In this document: in pieces, positions 1-15,300 of the stretch
How positions within the stretch are numbered: position 1 is the first letter of the stretch
How the letters are laid out: every line of letters begins with the position of its first letter
DNA from: Anseranas semipalmata
Lineage: Eukaryota > Chordata > Aves > Anseriformes > Anseranatidae
Length of the DNA stretch: 64,000 nt
NCBI GenBank assembly: GCA_013399115.1
Contig: VXAA01007177.1
Span: 292,763-356,762 of the forward strand
Direction: 5' to 3'
Made by a program: the position numbers and the translations under genes
The notes under the pieces: generated by a model
The model's input: only the letters and a program-made list of their open reading frames with translations
Database searches by the model: none
Told to the model about the DNA's origin: nothing

Positions 1-284
1 AAGTAGGGCAAATATCTGTTGTTGTTGATCATGAGCTTTCAACAGGAAAACTAAATTACCCATGTTATGTGTATTTTTTGTCAGTCAAGATAAAAACCTG
101 TTTCAGTACATTTCATGTGGATAACTTAGTTCTATTTGAGAATCATTACATCTATACTTTGAAACATTTTAGTTACAACCCTACTGTATTCCATATATTT
201 TTTTTTTTTTTACCAACTATAGACAATACACAATTCAACTAACTGCTGCAACTCAGCAGGTTAGTTTGTATTTAATCTTTTCAG
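1..284 (+). other. SCFD1 intron, 3' end
   Basis: This is the end of the intron before the first visible exon. It contains a T tract near 200-212 and ends in TTTCAG. No other feature is seen. Confidence 0.8.
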
Positions 285-366
285 CTCTCTTCCAGAACTC
301 CTGGAAAAGAAGAGGCTCATTGATCTTCATACAAATGTTGCAACAGCTGTTTTGGAGCATATAAAG
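285..366 (+). CDS. SCFD1: SCFD1 exon, first in window (about residues 388-414)
   Basis: The acceptor is TTTCAG at 279-284 and the donor GTAGGA starts at 367. The first base completes a codon begun in an exon outside the window. Then come 27 codons reading [18 protein letters not shown] and onward to LEHIK, a highly conserved helical stretch of Sly1 in the large domain 3 region. Confidence 0.96.
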
Positions 367-3300
367 GTAGGATTGTTCTCTGACTTCATTTTCTGTCAGT
401 AAGATGCTCCTTACCTGGAGCAATATATTTGAGCAAGTGAAGTGAGGTAAGTGAGCCTTCTCAACTGTGCTACCTTTTGCAGAAATCACAGTATAACATT
501 ACTTAGTGTTGATGGGTGAGAGGAAATGAATTTTGAATGTCTCTGCGTGAAAATTGAATTAAACACCAGTTTCTTTGCATTGGAATTTATTACTACACTC
601 TCGTTTTTTTATGATGGCCACAACCTTTATCGTGGGTTAAATTCTTTCTAAAATAAGTTTCCAACAGAAGTGCTTGGTTAATTTTAGAGACATGCCATGG
701 CAAATTATGACTTGAGTCTAAGCATTAACTTTCTGTTCTGTATGTGCTTATTAAGAGTACTGGTTACTGTTCACCAAATGAAAATGATATCCAGAGGTGT
801 GGCAGTAATGATGCAAGTTACTAAACTGGCCTTTCCACCGGGGTCTGTGTTAGATGCCTCTTGCACATAGTTTAAACACTTAAGAAGCACGCTTGTCCTC
901 TTTCTTGTTTAAGTCTGCTGCTCTTGTATCAGACTTGCAGTTTCAGTATCAAGTAAAGACCATGGTTACTAACTACTAGGATAATTTTGAAGATGTATCT
1001 GCTTCCACAGTATGACAAGAGAAATTATAGATAAGACTTTCAGAAACATTGAAATTCCATTCCTGGAAGTGATTCAAGCACCAAGTCTCACTGAAAATGA
1101 ATTGTTTAGAAAATTTTACCCCATGCTATATAAAACCAATAGAAGGCAAAGTGTTTTGAAGCCTACTTTAACATCTGTAAAGTGTGTAAGATCTGTCCTC
1201 AGTTATTACTGCTACTGATTTTTTTTCTCAACCAAGCACTATAAATGAACAGAGGATTCATTCTGAATTTTCGAATGTAGAATATGGAAAATAGAATAGA
1301 ATAAAATACAGAGTAGTTTTAGTTGGAAGGGATCTACAGAGATCAAGTCCAAATGTCAGACTACTTTGGGGCTGACCCAAAATTAAAGCCTATTAAAAAG
1401 CATTATCCAAATGCCTCTTAAACATGGACAGGCATGGGGCATCAACCACCTTTCTAGGAAGCCTGTTCCAGTGTCTAACTATCCTCTCAGTAAAGAAGTT
1501 TTTCCTAATGTGTAGTCTGAACTTCTCCTGATGCAGCTTTGAGCCGTTCCCACGTGTCCTGTCACTAGATACCAGGGAGAAAAGATGAGCACCTCCGTCT
1601 CCACTTTCTCTCCTCAGGAAGTCGTAGAGAGCAATGAGGTCACCCCTCAGCCTCCTTTTCTCCAAGCTTAGCAAACCCAGTGGTTTGACAGTAATGACAG
1701 GCCTACACCACTAGTATTTTATATACAATTTGTTGGACAGAAGCCAGGTTTCAGAGTGGGATGTGGAATGGAAGTAACATCAGTTTTGATCAACTGTGAC
1801 CTCTTTAGCAAGAGTCAGATGCACTTGTTCCTTCTTGATTAGGTGATAATGACACACTGTTCTGTTACCTAGAGGTGGAAGGAGTTACTTTAGTGTCCCT
1901 CTGCCATAACCCTCTACTACCAGCCCTTAGGCTCCCTCCTCCGATAGGAGCCTGCTTCTAGAGAGCTCCCAGGGAGCGATGATCGATTTCTCCATAAATG
2001 ATTTTCAATTCTCATCCCGCAAAGTGCTCAGGCTCCCTATTTTCTTATTGTATCACTGTCAAAGAAGATTGTGGGACAGATAGGCATGCAGTTTCTTCAG
2101 TATGTTGATGATGCATTTGCCTCTATCATTACTTTGATTTAGAAAGAATCACTTCCTTCTTCTCCACTTCGGAACTATCTAAACTCAGGCAAATGCAGGA
2201 ACACATGTTTTTCCATTGGAATTTACCTACAGAAAAGCCTTTTCACTAAATGTTTGTAAAATTTCTTCCAGTTGCTTTGTCCTGTCTGTTTCCTCCTCTC
2301 TTTTCACTCTCCAGTGTTACAAAAAGAATTTTTCTAACTCAAGCTGTGGAATTTTAAAGTGCAAAATGAGATGTTACCTCATGTATTCCTCAGAAATATG
2401 TTCACAAAAGAAACAGTATCTCAGCCAGTACTTTTTAAAGAAATTCTGATGGCACCTTGAGGCTGTGGGTGCAATAGGTTTTATATACAGTTAAAGAAAG
2501 AAACTGATTAGGATAAGAGGAAGATAATTTTTTTGGCAAGTGCCCAGGTCATGAGGAGCTAGTAAGGCACCATGCTTTTCTTCAGGTTATTTTTTTTTTC
2601 ACTTTTAAAATGATCTGGAAGTACACTCAGACTTTAAAATAGATTCTTTGCATCGTCCGTTATGTTTTTTTTACTGCAGTAAATATTTGAGCATTTTTCG
2701 TCTTACATCTATGAGAATCAGTGCAAAGAATGCTATGAGACCTGCTCTAATTAGACTGAGGTTAATTTTTCTTATGGTTATATTTTAGTGCTCAGTTTAC
2801 ATCTGCTTTCCACATGGTCTTGGATCATTTTCTAAGACACAGCAAGAGGAAACCAGAAATTAATCACATACCCAAGGGTCCTGGCAGTTTTCTGGCATAT
2901 CTAAGTGTTTAGTGAAATGATGGAAAGAATGCATCACTTTCTTCGCTAAATGAACCATCAACTCCTTATTGTCAACGCTTAGAACAAAGGCATCCTTGTT
3001 TTGCGTTGATTGTTTTTTCTCTGAAGAAGCTGGTGACAGAGGACTGTACCCAGCAGTTAACAGATTTAAGACTAGAATTATGGATATCTTTCTAGCTACT
3101 TTAGAGCTTCAAGTAATGCGTATCTTTGCATGTCTGCCTAATACGAATACCTGAATTACTGAAGTATGTTAAATTATGGCATGTACACTTATGCTTTTTT
3201 AAAATGGTTAAATGGAGAGAGGGGTAGGTTAACATATTGCTAGAATTCCATACATAATTGTGGATTCCATACATAAGTTGTGGATTTTTAAGTGAATTAT

Positions 3301-6300
3301 TATCAGTCTTAGATTACCAACACTTGTTCAGTTTAGGGTTTTGTTGAATCCCTACATAACTTTCTCATCACATTTCTCCAGTTTTGCATGATCTCAAGGC
3401 CTGATACTTTGAACGATTCCATTATCTGGATGGCCTTTCAAATTATCGATTGCATATTTTGTAACAGAATTCCACTATTTTAACGGTTCTGTTTTAAACC
3501 AGGTTGCATTTTCATCTTACAACATGAACAGAAAAAGTACATGTAGTAAAATATATATGTCACAGCAGTCCAGGCCAGTTTTCTGTAATTCAGAAGTGAT
3601 AATTAGGTAACTTCCCAGTCAATAACATTTTTTTCTGAGTTCAGTTGCAGTGACCCTTCTGTCATTATTTTGTGGGTAGTTCTATACAGTTCAGTCAAAG
3701 GGAGCTGCCTGTAGCTGCCGCTTCCAGCCTTCTCCTAGAGTTTCTCTTCCCCTTGACAGGAGCAGGCTATAATTATCTGACTAGCCTCACTCTTTCCATA
3801 GACTTCTGTGGGCTGTTACTTCTGGTTGTTTTCTGTCAATACCTTTGAGAAATTCCAGTACTTAAAAAAAAAAAATACATATTTTGTCGTCTTCTGCATG
3901 TTTTCTCTCTCTTAAAGGAAGTATCTTTGAGTAAAAGGTAAAAAAAAAAAAGTAAAGAGGACAGGAGAGTCTCCTACAAATCCTTACAAAAATGACCCTG
4001 TAAGAGATTTCAGTGGATCCTGCTTCCACTTTTCTGCTTAAAAATGAAGGAATTTTATGCTTGTTTTGGAGTCCGGCGCTCAGGGGGAGATTCCCATTGT
4101 GTTTCAGTAACTTACCCTAAAATAAAATTTGGCTTATTAACAGCCTATTTCTAAAGATGCTAAGTTGAAAGTTTTCACAAATATTAAAAAAAAAAAAAAA
4201 GTAAGCTGAAGTGTGGAGCTTTAACTACAACAATGATCCTGTCCCTGAATTGGAAACCAGAAAAGTCTACTGAATGGTATCAGTGTGGAATAAGATGTCA
4301 CATTAGGAAATGAAGAGCAGGAGGCAGGAAAGGAATAACTGCAAATGTGAATGCATCTTGGTTTTATTTTATTTATTTATTTATTTTCTTCACCCTGCTA
4401 TCTGTCTTGGCACCCATAAGAACCTCTTCCTTGCTGTCTTGTCTTCTTGAATCTACAGGATTGTTTAGCTCCTATTCCCCAACTTTTTCTCTTGGCATGT
4501 CTGGGAGTTTGTCATTGAGCAGAATGGCTCTTACTTAAATGGGACATCTGCTTCTCAGTAGCACTTCTTAGGCTCTTGGCTCTTTGGAAAGGAACTTTCT
4601 CATTGATGTGGCATATCTGGGAAATCTGTCAAAAGGTAACTAGTAGTATTTAAGGCTATTCAGTAATCCATATGAAATCTTATTTGGTGTCCATCGAATT
4701 CCTAGCATACCTGTGTAAGAAAAATACTGCCCTAATTACCACCTTTGCTAGTAACCTTGGTTAGTTACCTACTGATGAAGCAGCTGAGCAGACTTCACCA
4801 TATTGATCTATCTCACTAGTTCATGCTTATGTCACATCAGCAAGAGTACTGAAAATTTTATGTTACTGCTTATCTCTGGTGTCCCTACTGTGAACAGACA
4901 TAAAGGAGCTGAGTTTTTTAGGACTTTCAGTCTGTTTTCTTTTCCCAAAGAGTGCTAAGTTCACATTTCAAAAATAATTGTCCAAAATTTTTAAGAGAGT
5001 AAGTGTACACGTACCATTAATGTTTCTGTTCAGGCTCTAAATATAGTGAATATATGCAATCAGTGAGCTTTCTTTGCTGCAGTTAGTCTGTTTGGTTTGG
5101 TAGTCTTAGCCAAACAATCGTAAAGTGGCACATGGTTGAGAAGAATTTTAAGCATTTTGTGCTCAAAATAACTTAACAACTGTAAATCTGCTCTTATAAT
5201 TTAAAGTATCTCATGTTTAAATTATATAATTTTATTTAAAAGTTGATCTATAAACAGATATATTGAATTAATGTCTTTTGTTTTATGTTGTGTAGTTTTA
5301 CATGCCATCTGAATAAATTTGTCTTAAACAGAACACCAGCTAAGATAATACAGGCACTGCCAAATTCAGCAATAATATATTTATCTTAATAAGATGAAGT
5401 TTCCAGATTTCATGTCAATCCTTTGTTTGTTGGATGCCTTTTGTCTGGGAAAAATATTTTAAACTTAAAAACATTGACTTTAACTCCTTGTAAGGAGCTA
5501 CAGATGTATTTAAAACATAAAAAACAAGTAATGGGAAGACTAGGAAAATTGTAGTGGCTTCTTTGCAACTGTTTTCTCTCTCTAGAAACAGTTAAGGAAA
5601 CTATAACGCAGATAAGAATTGTAGAATTGTACAGTATCGTGGAGAGGAGTCACAGAACTTGTCTGACATGCCAGATACCAAACTGCATATGAAGTAGGGA
5701 CTCGGAAAAAGGCTAGCAGTTCAGTTCTATTCACTTTAAACTAGTGTAACATAACCACTGCTAATCACTTTACCTTTCAGCTAAATAAGGTATTATTAAT
5801 GCAAGGCTTTACAGCAGTGTAACTACCAAAATATGGCTGTGACTATTCTTCTAATATAAGCTCAAGGCAAGTACAGCTTGAAAGAAGCTCTGCATCTTTT
5901 TTTGTCACTTGATACACCTTCTATGTAATCACAGTCACTGTGACAAACAAGGCATCCTTCTGCCCCTCAAAGTAGTGAGTGGTCATTTTTTGAGCACACT
6001 TCACTGTAACTGTTTTCTTTAGAGAGAGGTATCTTTTATAAGCTGTAAGTACAAGCTTCCACAAAGGCTTTAAATTAAGTTGCTGTTCTGCAAGTAACTG
6101 CTCTTCTCAATGCATTCAGTAGATAGTGAATGAGAAATGGAAATGTTATGTATATAATACTGGGAAGCAAGGGGCTACCTGCATAAGCTGATTGCCCAAA
6201 TTTTTGAATATTAAAATATTCTTGTGACTTATCTCTTATTTTATTATGTATTCTCATCTCTAACTCTTTTTTGATGAACTTATAATACTGAGAATGTGAA

Positions 6301-9300
6301 ATATCCTAATATCCTTTTTTTTCTTTCCTTTTTTTCTTTCTTTTTTTTTCTTTCCTTCTCTTTTATGCTTTTTTTTTTTAATTTCCTTATTTGTGATCTC
6401 AGGAATAATTTTAGTAGGATTCAAAAAACAAATGAAAAGCAGACTTCTAATGTTTTTCTGTTGCTGTCATTACAACAACCACTGCACCAGGTTAGAAGGT
6501 GCCATAGCAACTTTGCATGCCTCGGCAGTATCAGGCAAAATTTCCTGAATCTGTTAACCTGAGAAAAACCCCAGTGACTCATGCCTCCATCTGGTAACAT
6601 CATTTCAGTCTCCCAATGGGTATGATGTGGAGCTGAAATACTTCCAAGGCAATGAGATGGAGATCCACTCTACCAGTCTCCTTTTTGAGCCAGTGCATAG
6701 CTGAATGTGTCCAAACACCAGGCATTAAGGTTTTGTAAGCTGAGCAGTTGTAACATTTGTTGTGAAGCTACATTTTAATTTTCAAACCTTCATAATCTGT
6801 GATGGAACGCGAGTTTTTAAATAAGTTTTTGAACGCATGTTTGTATATTCAGTTTGAAAGTTCAAGATCAGATGTGCAAAGCTTGGCTGTTTGTGCAGAT
6901 GTATTGCAATGCAGTCATTAGTTGCATGGTCATGGGATGTCTTCCATAATGCCTTTGCCTCATTAATTTCATGCAGTACCTGTGACATCCTTCCAAAAAA
7001 AANNNNNNNNNNNNNNNNNNNNNNNNNNNNNNNNNNTCACAACTTGCTCTGCACGTGATTGCTCTACAATTATGTCATAGGATAGTATAATGTGAGGCTT
7101 CTTCTCCAGTGTTAGCCAGATAACCTAATTATGAAGTCTCCCATCTTTAGTGTGAATGATGTAGTTGAATATTTCAGTACCAACCCTTTAGATTTGAATG
7201 GAAGGCCACCAACTTTTCTCTGGGATGATGCCTTAATGTATTGAGGAGTTTCTTATGTTTGTCTGCATTGAGTAACTGTCTTGTTGACTGAGAGACTTGA
7301 TGTTCAGCATAAGTTTGACATAATATTCACTTGAACATTATTTTATCTTACTACAGCATAACACTATGTATGATGGCACGTAGTTTTCAGCTACAGTAAA
7401 AGCATAGTTGAAAACAAAGCTCCTCTTCCGGATTAATATTTGCATGTCAGACCTCTTAACAAGTTGCTTAACTCGCATTTTCGCTTCCAATATGAGGATT
7501 ACATAAGCATCAATTTTTTGAGAGTTGATAAAGGCAAGCATTAGTTATTTTTTCTGGCAATTTGCTTAAAAATCTTTTTCAAAAACAGTATTGATAACTA
7601 GAACCATATACATTTTTAAAGAGGAAAGAAATATTCTTCACAGTGTGAAGATGTTAATCCTAACACTTATTCTTAAACAGGCTAGAAAGCTGGATGTGTA
7701 CTTTGAATATGAGGAAAAAATAATGAGCAAATCCACTCTGGACAAGTCTCTCCTGGACATGATTTCTGACCCAGATGGTGAGTACTTTAAATCTGAACTT
7801 GGTGTCAACATTGTTAAGAGATGCAATAAACCTATACACACTATAAAGAGCGTATGTGTATTGCAAGCTGTGCAAGACTTGTAAAGGAAACAGCTTTTTA
7901 CTGATTTTAGTAGCAGTCTAGAGTGTAAATTATTAGGCTAAGTAATATCCAAAATACTGGCAACTTTTGCAGCTCCATTAAAATCCATTCCTAACTCCTT
8001 GTTTCTGAAGGTCAAAAGATTTTAACTTTTGTGCTTCTCCAGTATTTACTAATATAGCATGGAATTGTGTGTTCTGAACAGTGCTAATTCTTTAGAATCC
8101 CACTGCATATTTTATAATGCATGCATTACAACACCAGAATGGAACAGGGCATTTCACAGGATTTGGTTAGATCAAGGAGTAGTAATGTAGGTGGCTTTTG
8201 CTCGTGTGAGGAAAAAAAAAGAGGTGGATGGGAGAAGGTGGAGAGAAGAGAATCGAGACTTAAATTGGCCAGTTTGCTGAGGCTCACCTGTTTTACATGC
8301 CTTGACCCAGCTGTGGCATGTCAAGGCATATAAAATTTCGTCATCTGGGAGCAGAGCGTTACAGCTGTTCATATATGGTTCATACATAACAAAGCTGGCG
8401 ATCATACATGGTGTATACATACATGGCGAGTATATTGGTGAACCTGGAGGTTTTAGAGACCCCGAGTCCTTGCTGTTTTCCCAGTGTGCTCTTTAAGAAA
8501 ACATTTTCTTATTGCATGTTATGTGTATAGGCTTGTAGCTATAAACTGAACATAATGTATGCTTGAAGTTTCTATAATGATTCTTCTTTGTAGAAAGAGT
8601 ATACATAAATTCTGCTGACTTTTTTTTTCTAATCTTTTATTAGTGTCTGTGCTATAGAGTCAAAAGGCAGTAGAAGAAATCATACATGGTTGGTAGAAGT
8701 CTGAGCTAAAGTTTTACAGACCTCATATTGGATCAAGTCTAGAAACTAACAAACTTTCAGGAAATCTGTAATGTCAGATACCAATCTGTAATTCAGTAGA
8801 CATCCGTTGTTAATATGAAGTTAACAAGAATACGGACAATCTTTACTTCTATTAAGCAACAATGCAAACCAGTCCTTTTCCATGTTCAGAATTAACTGTT
8901 TGTGTACTATTTTGATTTCAACTTTAATGTTTGCATGAACAGCTGGTGATTATACCTGAAAACAGAAATGATTATGCTTGCCAGCATATCTTACTGGATC
9001 AATTACTTTCTACCTGAACCCACATTTTCTATGCATATTCAGATTGCAGTATATATCAAATGTTTTTCCAGGCTTGATGTATCATATGGATATTTCTTTG
9101 AACAAAGATCCTGGGTTTACACAAGAGAAAGATTAGATATCCAAGCTACAGCTTTCCTTCATAAGCTAAATATTCAGATGTTTACAGTAACTCATTAGAA
9201 TTTCATACACTTTGCCTAGATTTAAGACATTTATATAACAAAAGGACTTAAATTTAGGTACTGTGGTTATTTCAGAGTATGCTATCTTGCAAAACTGACC

Positions 9301-12300
9301 AGCTTCCAATTGTGTGATTTGCTGTGACATAGCAACAGAAAACATTTATTTTGAAGGACTAATGCATCAAGTCTTCCAACACATTCAGTGGTGAACTACG
9401 TGTTTGTATTTTCTGTGGAATACTTGCCTTGTGGACAATATCTGCAGAGCTCTTCACAACAGCACTTAGACTTGACCACTTAACAGCTTCAGCCTCCCAT
9501 TTTTATTGTCTTGTAGTAATTTACCACTCATTGCAATTAGCTGCCTCCCAGTTTGGTGGATATTACTATATCCTGGAGTGGTGATAAAACTGAAGTTACT
9601 GATTTTGCTTTGCTCCAGTAGTCGAGCAGTAGCCCTGAAGGCTTCCAGTTGGTTTTTGAGTTGAAAATAAAATTGTTCTATGTTAGGTTTGTCAAGTCAA
9701 GTTTTCTTCAGAACATTTACCACTCCTCCTCTCCATGCTGTCACAGACCATAGCTTAGAAAAAAAACTGAACACTTTACAGGCAACCAGCCTGAGTCTTA
9801 CCACTGTTTATCACAGCTGTGATTGATATCAGCAGTATGCTAAGAGTGAAGTACTGTTGCCAGAAAAAGTGGTTTTCCTAAGATTTAGATAAGTGTACAT
9901 GATATATAATCAAAGATTTTTTTTTTCAATTCATTATTTTTTGGTAAAAGAAAATAGCACCTCATGTCTAAGTGAGACCTCCTATGCTTTTGCGAGCACA
10001 TATCTTCTAGGAGTTTTGTGGGCACGGTAAATAAGCTCAGTGAGGTAAATGCTATCAAGTTCCAGCAAGTATTGACATAAGCTATAAACTGGCAAGCTGG
10101 AAACCAAGATTCCACGTCAGTTACAGAAACCAAGTCACTTACACTATATATTTAGGATGTGTAGAGTACGTTTTTACCCAAGTTGACTACAAATGGATGT
10201 CTACGTTGAAAGCTGGCTTTTGGTTCCAATGAAACAGAGTTTTTTCAGTTCTTGATTTTCTGTCTTACTGGTATTTGTCAAAGGTTATTAAAACTTATTT
10301 CCTAGAAAAAAAACTGTACCAACTCATAGATGTTCATTATGACAGTACTTACTAAGAAATGGACTTCTTAACTTCTGCCAAACTAAATATGTGCTCACTT
10401 ACCAAAAGTTGCATATTAGACTAGGTGATACCCTGCTATCATTATCTACAGTCCATAGCTGGAAAAAATATACTTTCTTCTTCCCCACAAGTACAGAGAA
10501 GTGTGTTTTTAAAATATTGAACTATACCTAAAGGTAGCAAGCTTTTTTAATGAAATGTTGAATTACAAATTTGAAATGTTTGTTTTGAGAAGTTGTACTT
10601 CTGAAGTCTTCCATTTAAACTACGCTTTTTATTAATAGTAATTCTCTTCTAGAAAAAAAGTAGATGCTGTTCGAACTCGGATATAGTAGGTTATAGTCTA
10701 AGTAACACAAGGATGGTCACATCATCATTTTGATCTGGCAGAGATGAATTTTGATTCCCAATGATAATGCTTCCCGAGAATTTGGAGCAGTGTCTTTCTC
10801 CAGGGAATGGTGTGGTAATAGGTGATTCAGGAGGTGAAATCCTTCCTGAAGACAAGTTGGAAGTTCAGCATTTTTTCCTGACCAAAGGTTCACGCAAGTG
10901 TTTTTGCAGCCGTCAACTGTTTCAGTACAGTCAACCCTAGAGCTGCATAAACAAATTGTAGAGCTCAAAAAAAAAAAAAGTGCTGTGGCTTTTACTTTTT
11001 TGCTTTTTTTCAGTCTCTTCTTTCACTGATCTACTGCCTGTTAATGCTTGCAATCCCCTCATAAAATAAGACATAATGTCACTACATAATTTATTTTGTA
11101 TGTTACTTGAAGAACAGTATTTGCTACAAGCAAACTTGGCAAGTGTAAGTAACTCTTTCAGAAACAGTGAGCCAGTCTAACCCAATTTTTAATAAAGTTG
11201 CTGAATGTCTTTTACTACTGAACAAGGCCATGCTTAGAAATAACAATTACCATGATAACTGAAAGTCTGAATGTACATATGTATTGTTACTGAAGATAAA
11301 TTAACATACCACAGTAACAATTTTTATTTACTTATTTATTTCACTGCAGCAGGAACTCCGGAAGACAAAATGCGGTTATTTCTTATCTATTACATAAGCT
11401 CAGCTCAGGCACCTTCAGAGGTATGTTCTTTACAGCTTGTAACACTAACTTTTACCAAGCAGGATTTTTCTATATTGTCCCAGCATTAAATAGGTATTCC
11501 TGCTTCTCTATGAAGAGAAGTATGAAATACCCAGTTAATACTACAACTTTAAATAAATTTTGTAGTATTATCAGGGAATCTGCTCACAAAGCATTAGCTA
11601 CTATTTCAAAGGATATGAATGGCTAGTAAGAAGGCAGATCATCTTTTGAAACATTTAGTTCAGAGTTACTACAAGATGCATCTGGGCACACTTTCCATTA
11701 TAATGCTCCACTGCCCGATATAAGTAGATAAAAAATTGTTAATATGATGCTTTTCAATCTATCCTTGTATATTCAAAAATAATTTGGTTAGTTGACGAGG
11801 AGATACATAATATAGAAATGCTTTTTATGTCAATATCTGAATAATTAAGGAGACAATTTCTTAATAGTTCTTTAGAGTTTATGATGATTAATTTCAAGGA
11901 AGTTTTTTATTATACTGTAGAAATATTATGTAATAGAGAATTAATATAGATAATATGGAATCATTTTATGGTGAACTGCTATACTGACTCAAACTGGTAG
12001 AAAAAATTATGTTGGATTAGGCAAAGAGAAAGTATTCTTATAATGTATATTAACTCCTCTTCATTGTTATTAGCTGCTGTTGTGACATTTTACAGAAACC
12101 AGTATTCTGTCATGTTTTTGAAAGACACTGATATAACAGACTGTTCCCTTAGCTGAAAGTGCACAGGATTTAATTCCACAAATACAGTTAAGTTAAATGG
12201 GAGCCACTCATAGCAAATTGCATTTTAAGGTGTATTTTCATACTTGGTAGAGGATGGGATTAAGATTTATAATTGCTTTTTAACTTTGGTTAATGCTATA

Positions 12301-15300
12301 AGTTTACATTTAATATTTAGGTAAGAATATCTTGTATTCCACATGGAGAGAGTTAAGAGTAGTCTAAACCTGTTGCATTTCTCCACTTCATAATTTCAGA
12401 TTGATCTGGAGCAGTATAAAAAAGCATTAATGGATGCAGGTTGTAATCTTGCTCCTTTGAACTACATAAAACAATGGAAGTAAGTAATTTCCTTTTTCTC
12501 CTATGTAATTGGGTAATTTTACAGAATACAGCATTAGTATCAAAGAATTATGTATTACCTCTCATACATCGTAAATTATCCTTAAACATTCATTCTGGCA
12601 TAATCTTTTGCTGTCATTGTTATGGTAATACACGAAAAATCTTATTTTACAACTGAACTCTAATAATGCCAGAACATTATTGACCATGACACACATGAGT
12701 GTCCTTAATTATCCAAGATGGAAACAGTTTATTGAATTCAGTGAAAAGCTGGGGTAGTTCAGACTCCAGATTTTGTGGTTCATACCAAAGGGCCATGCTG
12801 CCTATCAGTTACTGCAGTTATACCTGTTATAAAAATAAATTCCTTGTCTTTTAAATATAAAATCTAATTCCTTTCAGTTCCTTAACCATTGTAGCTCTAG
12901 ACAAGAGGGATGCATGTAATACATAGTTACTTCCTGAAACAGTTTGAGAAGCAGAAATATTTTCACTTTCAAATGACCAGTGGAACATTCTACAGCAGGA
13001 TGTGCCATGAGATGAAGCATTTGATTTCTACCCCTGCTTTCACAGGGCTTTCACTAAGATGGCTTCAGCTCCAACCAGCTATGGAAACACTACGCCTAAA
13101 CCTTTGGGGTATGCTTTTGATTAATTTTCTGTAAGCCTTTGGGTTCTTTTAGCTTATTTTAATAGTACCAAAAGCGTGATTAGTGCTGTACGTGGCCCAG
13201 AATAAAACATTTCCCTATTTGTAAAAAAAAAAAATAAAATTTACAGACAAAGTTACAAGCACTTATTTCCCCTTAACAGTGCACAGGATTTACACACAGG
13301 AAAACTGAAGGATATGTGGCTAAATCCAGAAAGTAACTTAATATAATGATACCTGTATGTGCACATTACATGTACAAGCTCTCCTAGGAGAAGAATTCTG
13401 CATAAGGAAATGAACCTAAGACAGCCATCATGTTGAGCCTTATTTAATCAATGGCAGAAGAAAAGAACAGCCCTGTGCATTCAAAATTAGTTCTCTCTAG
13501 GGCTAGAAGACTGTCTGGGATGAAAGAATGCACTGCTTTTTTTTTTAGCATCTCCTGGACTGTGCGTCTGTCAGGTTATTCAAAGGTGTAGTTATTTATT
13601 TTAAGACATTGAAAGGGAAGATAATGGCTGTACTTATGCTGTGGGTACTTATATCCCATACAGAATCCTCATTACAAGCTGTACTTTCAGAAATGCACTG
13701 TCACTGTCATAGAGACTGTCACAGTATGTTCAGAGAGAATTCCAATGCTGTCTCACTTGGAAAAATTACTGTTTGGTAGGTTGGAAATACTGAGCATCTC
13801 TGTTAACTCTGGTGATTAAGACACCCACTTAAAAAGAGCACTCAAATCCTTGCACTACTTAAAATAAACTGTTAAGTGGATCAAAGACTAGAACACAAGA
13901 CTCCTATGGGTAATTGAGGATCTAATTGCTAGATTACAAGTATATTCCCATACACTTGGTTGCCATGTGGTTTGAAAAATAGCTTATTTCAGGAAAAACT
14001 GAATGAATTAGTACCTAAGTTGCATCAGCTCTAATGGGAATTGGATATCAGTATCAAGCTTAAGAATGCAAATTAAAAAAAGAAAAACTTATGTATCATC
14101 TTTATTTTGTTTTTCAGTTTGTTTTCACGTGTTATGAATACAGGATCACAGTTTGTGATGGAAGGTGTGAAGAACTTGGTACTGAAGCAACAAGTAAGTT
14201 TAAAGACCAATAAAAATAATAATAATAATAAAATTAGTCTATCGAGTGAGCATTGTGAACATTTAGAAAAACAACTTTTGTTACCTCTGTCAGATTAATA
14301 AAGTTAGCAGTACAGTAAAAAATACCATCAACCTCTGCTGTTGGATAGATCTATTGTTTTGTAGTTTTCAATTTTTAGACAAGTAATGAATAATGTTCAA
14401 ATTGTCTTTGAATGCCTCTATTTGTAAGGAATTAGATTCCAGCATGTGCAGTTAAGACTGATTTCAGCAATAAAAAAAGAACAGCTGTGGAACACTTAAA
14501 ATAGATTAGACTTTCATAAACACGAAAAGCCCTCTGTGTCTTTGCTTAAAACAGCATGTATTAAATGCATCTATTCCAGGATGATTGAACGGCTCAAAGC
14601 ATTCATTGTCTGTTCAGTTACAAATTCAAACATTTCCAGTTTTTCCACCTAAGTAACATACAGCAACCTGAAACTTAGCTTCTGCTAATAAAGACTTGGG
14701 CGCTGGGTTTAGGTTTGAAGATGGATCAGATTCACTGTGGGAGAAGAGGAGAGGAAAGCTGTTGCTCCTGCTCTCTAAGAACACACCTGTGGAGCTAGGC
14801 TCTGAAAAGAGCTAATACTGGAAACCTTACAGCCTGAGTTTGCAACACTCTGTTTTGACAAGCTTGATTGCAGTTTCTTTGTTACTCTCTTTTGTCTCTT
14901 AAGTCTTTGTTCCCTTTTATTTATTACCTCAGAATTCTAACTTCTACTAGGTGTCTAAAGGAAAATTCTGCTATCTAATCATGGAGTATCACCTCTGTGT
15001 GATTACAGTACCCTGCTAATGAATGCTGTTGAACAAAATGATTTTTTATTTAAAGGAGGAGAAGACCATGTGTCCTGGGAATTTGGGTGTCTTTTTGCTT
15101 GTTCACTAAGCCCTGGCCTTCTCATTCTCCCAGTACCATTGCATTTGTAGTGATTGTATTATGAAAATTAGTAATTCATAATGCAAAACTCACCTGTATG
15201 TGGTGAGTTTTTATGGTAATTTCAGACTAAAACCAGAACTTGAATGGAATATTTGAATGCTTATTTATTTATTTAATAGGAATGTTGTTCTTCTGTGCTA

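Larger units (their letters stand above)
367..7680 (+). other. SCFD1 intron of 7.3 kb
   Basis: AT-rich intron holding a CR1 fragment (1288-1682), a TTTA microsatellite (4362-4387), a C/T-rich tract (6311-6384) and an assembly gap (7003-7036). Outside these, no supported gene, RNA or repeat is seen. Confidence 0.85.

Noticed and set aside
1393..1674. Minus-strand 93-codon frame as an independent gene
   Set aside because: It is the reverse-transcriptase end of a truncated CR1 element.
7591..7884. 97-codon frame as a single-exon gene
   Set aside because: Only 7681-7777 is coding, as an SCFD1 exon. The rest is intron read-through.
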